64,000 bases of DNA, taken from contig LR991653.1 of assembly GCA_905171695.1 (NCBI GenBank), positions 338,258 through 402,257 of the forward strand, read 5' to 3'. This document shows, piece by piece, positions 62,035 through 64,000 of the stretch. The translations under genes were made by a program, and so were the position numbers. The notes under the pieces are model-generated. The model was given only the letters and a program-made list of their open reading frames with translations, searched no databases and was not told the DNA's origin. Numbering within the stretch: the first letter of the stretch is position 1; the number at the start of each line of letters is the position of its first letter. This DNA comes from Candidatus Methanoperedentaceae archaeon GB37 (GTDB taxonomy: Archaea; Halobacteriota; Methanosarcinia; Methanosarcinales; EX4572-44).

Positions 62035-62712
62035 ATGGAGCTAGAAAAGGTATCTAACATAGATAACCTCTACTGGCTAACCACTGGAAGACGTGAAGAG
62101 CTTGGAACAAAGAACAAAACACCAGGAAGAACATTCTACGGCGAGAGAAGAACGTGGGTAAACGGCTGCGAACTGCGAATATGGAACCCCTACAGAAGCA
62201 AGATCGCAGCCGCAATCCACAGAAGAACACCAATCTCTATCAGAAAGACCGACGAGATACTCTACCTCGGAGCAGCAACAGGAACCACACTCAGTCACAT
62301 CTCAGACATCAACACCGAGGGCATAACCTACGCCGTGGAGGTATCACCCACGAGCGCATCGAAACTCCTCACGCTATGCGAGGCACGAGAGAATATCATA
62401 CCCATGCTCGAAGACGCAGAGAAGCCACGAGACTACCAAGGGATCGTAGGAGAGGTGGATATCATATACCAGGATATAGCACAGCGAAACCAGGCAGAGA
62501 TAGCCCTGAAGAACACAGAGCTATTCCTGAAAGAGAAAGGAGAGCTCATACTCACAATAAAAGCACGGAGCATCGACGTATCGAGCAACCCAAGAGACGT
62601 ACTGAGAAGAGAACTCGAGAGGCTCGAAGAGAGAGTGAAGATCTCCCACATCAAAAGCTTGAAGCCCTACCACAGAGACCACTACATAACAATAGCAAGA
62701 GTGAAGGATTGA
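62035..62712 (+). CDS. flpA: Fibrillarin-like rRNA/tRNA 2'-O-methyltransferase
   Basis: Methyltransferase subunit of archaeal box C/D RNPs. 225 residues: N-terminal beta domain (NLYWLTTGRREELGTKNKTPG), RTWVNGCELRIWNPYRSKIAAAI, SAM motif ILYLGAATGTTLSHISD, YAVEVSP, VDIIYQDIAQRNQ and LSIKARSID-like (LTIKARSID). Five bases after fwdC; nop5 is not adjacent here, which is unusual for archaea. Confidence 0.94.
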   Translation: MELEKVSNIDNLYWLTTGRREELGTKNKTPGRTFYGERRTWVNGCELRIWNPYRSKIAAAIHRRTPISIRKTDEILYLGAATGTTLSHISDINTEGITYAVEVSPTSASKLLTLCEARENIIPMLEDAEKPRDYQGIVGEVDIIYQDIAQRNQAEIALKNTELFLKEKGELILTIKARSIDVSSNPRDVLRRELERLEERVKISHIKSLKPYHRDHYITIARVKD

Positions 62713-62776
62713 AAATTAGAGACCATGCTCCGATACAGTAACCGGGTATATGCGAATCCCAAGAAAGGGGTGTGGC

Positions 62777-64000
62777 TCAGTATACTTCAGGCTTTATCAT
62801 CTCATCTTCCTCTTCTTCCTGGAATTCTGTTATCTTGAGTTGGGAGATGATGCATCGTTCACCTGGTATCTCCACAGGGTATGTGCCTGTCAGGCAGCCT
62901 GTGCAGAAGTCCTCCTCTGGTATGCCTATCGATTCCACCAGCCCTTCTATACTGATGTACCCAAGTGTGTCTGCGTTTATCAGTCTTTCAACAGATTGAA
63001 TACTTCTGTTAGCGGCTATGAGTTCGCTTCGTGTTGGCATGTCGATTCCAAGGTAACATGGTGCGATTATAGGTGGGCTTCCGACGCGCACGTGCACCTC
63101 CTCTGCTCCAGCCGCCCGCACCATCTCCACGATGCGGCGGGAGGTTGTGCCCCGTACGATGCTGTCGTCTACGATGACGACACGTTTTCCTGCAACGTTT
63201 GCCTTTATGGTGTTCAGCTTGAGACGCACGGCTGTTTCGCGCATATCCTGGCCTGGTAATATGAATGTGCGGACACTGTATCTGTTCTTCATCAGTCCCT
63301 CGAGGTAGGGGATGTTTGAGCCTTTAGAGTATCCAAGAGCGAATGTGATGCCAGAGTCTGGGACAGGGAAGACGATATCTGCATCTACCGGGTGTTCTTC
63401 GTAGAGCCTCTCTCCGATTCTTATTCGTGATTGATATATAAGCTTGCCATCGAGGATGCTATCTGCTCGTGAGAAATAGATATGCTCAAAGAGACAGTGT
63501 GCACTGTGCTTCAAGCGGTAGAGCTCTACTGCTTTCATCTCTCCATTCTCGAGTATTACGAGTTCTCCTGGCTTGACGTCTCGAAGGTAGATGCCTCCAA
63601 GAACATCTATGGCACTGCTCTCGGATGCAACGATGTAGCCAGAGTCGAGTCTCCCGATGCAGAAGGGCTTTATGCCAAGCGGGTCTCTGAATGCTATCAC
63701 TCTATCCCCTATGAGCATGACGATCGAGTAAGAGCCTGAGAGCGCCCGTACAACATCTTTGATCGCACCTACCAGATCTTTTCTTGAGAGTTCCTTTATG
63801 AATACCTGGGCTATAACCTCTGTATCTGAGTCTGAGAGGAAGATGCGGTTCTCGGCTTCGAGCCTGTACCTCAACTCCTGTGAGTTAACAAGGTTGCCGT
63901 TGTGCGCAAGTGCCAGTGTTCCATCCCTATAATTGATCACGAGCGGCTGAGCATTCTCGATACTCGAAGCACCGGTCGTGGAGTACCTGACATGTCCTAT
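62777..64000 (-). CDS. purF: Amidophosphoribosyltransferase (5' part outside window)
   Basis: First step of purine synthesis. The frame is open to the right edge (reading IGHVRYSTTG), so the N-terminal catalytic cysteine is outside. 407 residues remain: the glutaminase domain (LALAHNGNLVNSQELR, SDTEVIAQ, GSYSIVML), then the phosphoribosyltransferase domain with VVIVDDSIVRGTTSRRIVEMVRAAGA (PRPP loop), and C-terminal CTGCLTGTYPVEIP. Convergent with flpA. Confidence 0.96.
   Translation of the reverse strand: MGHVRYSTTGASSIENAQPLVINYRDGTLALAHNGNLVNSQELRYRLEAENRIFLSDSDTEVIAQVFIKELSRKDLVGAIKDVVRALSGSYSIVMLIGDRVIAFRDPLGIKPFCIGRLDSGYIVASESSAIDVLGGIYLRDVKPGELVILENGEMKAVELYRLKHSAHCLFEHIYFSRADSILDGKLIYQSRIRIGERLYEEHPVDADIVFPVPDSGITFALGYSKGSNIPYLEGLMKNRYSVRTFILPGQDMRETAVRLKLNTIKANVAGKRVVIVDDSIVRGTTSRRIVEMVRAAGAEEVHVRVGSPPIIAPCYLGIDMPTRSELIAANRSIQSVERLINADTLGYISIEGLVESIGIPEEDFCTGCLTGTYPVEIPGERCIISQLKITEFQEEEEDEMIKPEVY

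Overview
The window comes from an archaeon of the methanogen-related Euryarchaeota (Halobacteriota). The evidence is direct: RadA, ribosomal protein L40e, geranylgeranylglyceryl phosphate synthase and geranylgeranyl reductase (ether lipids), archaeosine TgtA, fibrillarin, Nob1, archaeal-type ProS and SUI1, a formylmethanofuran dehydrogenase operon (fwdDBAC) and methanogenesis marker protein 12. A CTP:inositol-1-phosphate cytidylyltransferase/DIPP synthase suggests thermophilic ancestry. The mixture of C1 genes, Mrp antiporter, H+-pyrophosphatase and many insertion sequences would fit a methanogen or a related methane/alkane-oxidising lineage, but no mcr gene is present here, so the exact group is open.

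Layout. 1-5.5 kb: housekeeping genes (radA, L40e, GGGPS, mmp12, a TtuA/Ncs6 thiolase, an Lrp regulator and an aminotransferase). 5.7-13.6 kb: a nine-gene Mrp-type cation/proton antiporter operon (FGE, D/E fusion, BCDA and a second D), followed by a membrane pyrophosphatase at 13.8-15.8 kb; together these form a membrane energetics block. 15.9-24.9 kb: small subunit of (homo)aconitase-type dehydratase, an unknown gene, tgtA, a protein-only RNase P (HARP), and pyrD/pyrK. The pyrD-pyrK pair is split by a nested insertion: a HEPN/MNT toxin-antitoxin pair whose toxin gene is itself interrupted by a complete MvaI/BcnI-like restriction-modification cassette.

25-31 kb is an AT-rich graveyard: a frameshifted surface protein, an IS5 element nested in an IS1634-type element, remnants of a type I R-M system, a 250-bp duplication of the asd promoter and 5' end, and a repeat-containing surface protein. 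31-34.4 kb returns to core genes (asd, DUF357, DUF555, FKBP lipoprotein, OB-fold protein). A decayed IS6-type element follows, then a nickel ECF transporter operon (nikK-M-L-Q-O) with an operator-like inverted repeat. 39-44 kb holds proS, a SpoIIM-like protein, SUI1, pyrC and nob1.

44-49.7 kb is a second AT-rich accessory island: a four-gene operon of a membrane-anchored transglutaminase-like protein, two small proteins and an HD-domain dGTPase-like enzyme (the best candidate for an undescribed defence-type system here), a decayed membrane protein, an intact IS481-type element and an IS630 remnant. 49.7-56.3 kb: methyltransferases, a dead type II R-M pair, geranylgeranyl reductase, two DUF116 proteins and the DIPP synthase, with an inositol-1-phosphate synthase gene reduced to a scar beside it. 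56.3-64 kb: DUF61, gamma-carbonic anhydrase, hisI, fwdDBAC, flpA and the 3' part of purF. No tRNA, rRNA or CRISPR array was recognised.
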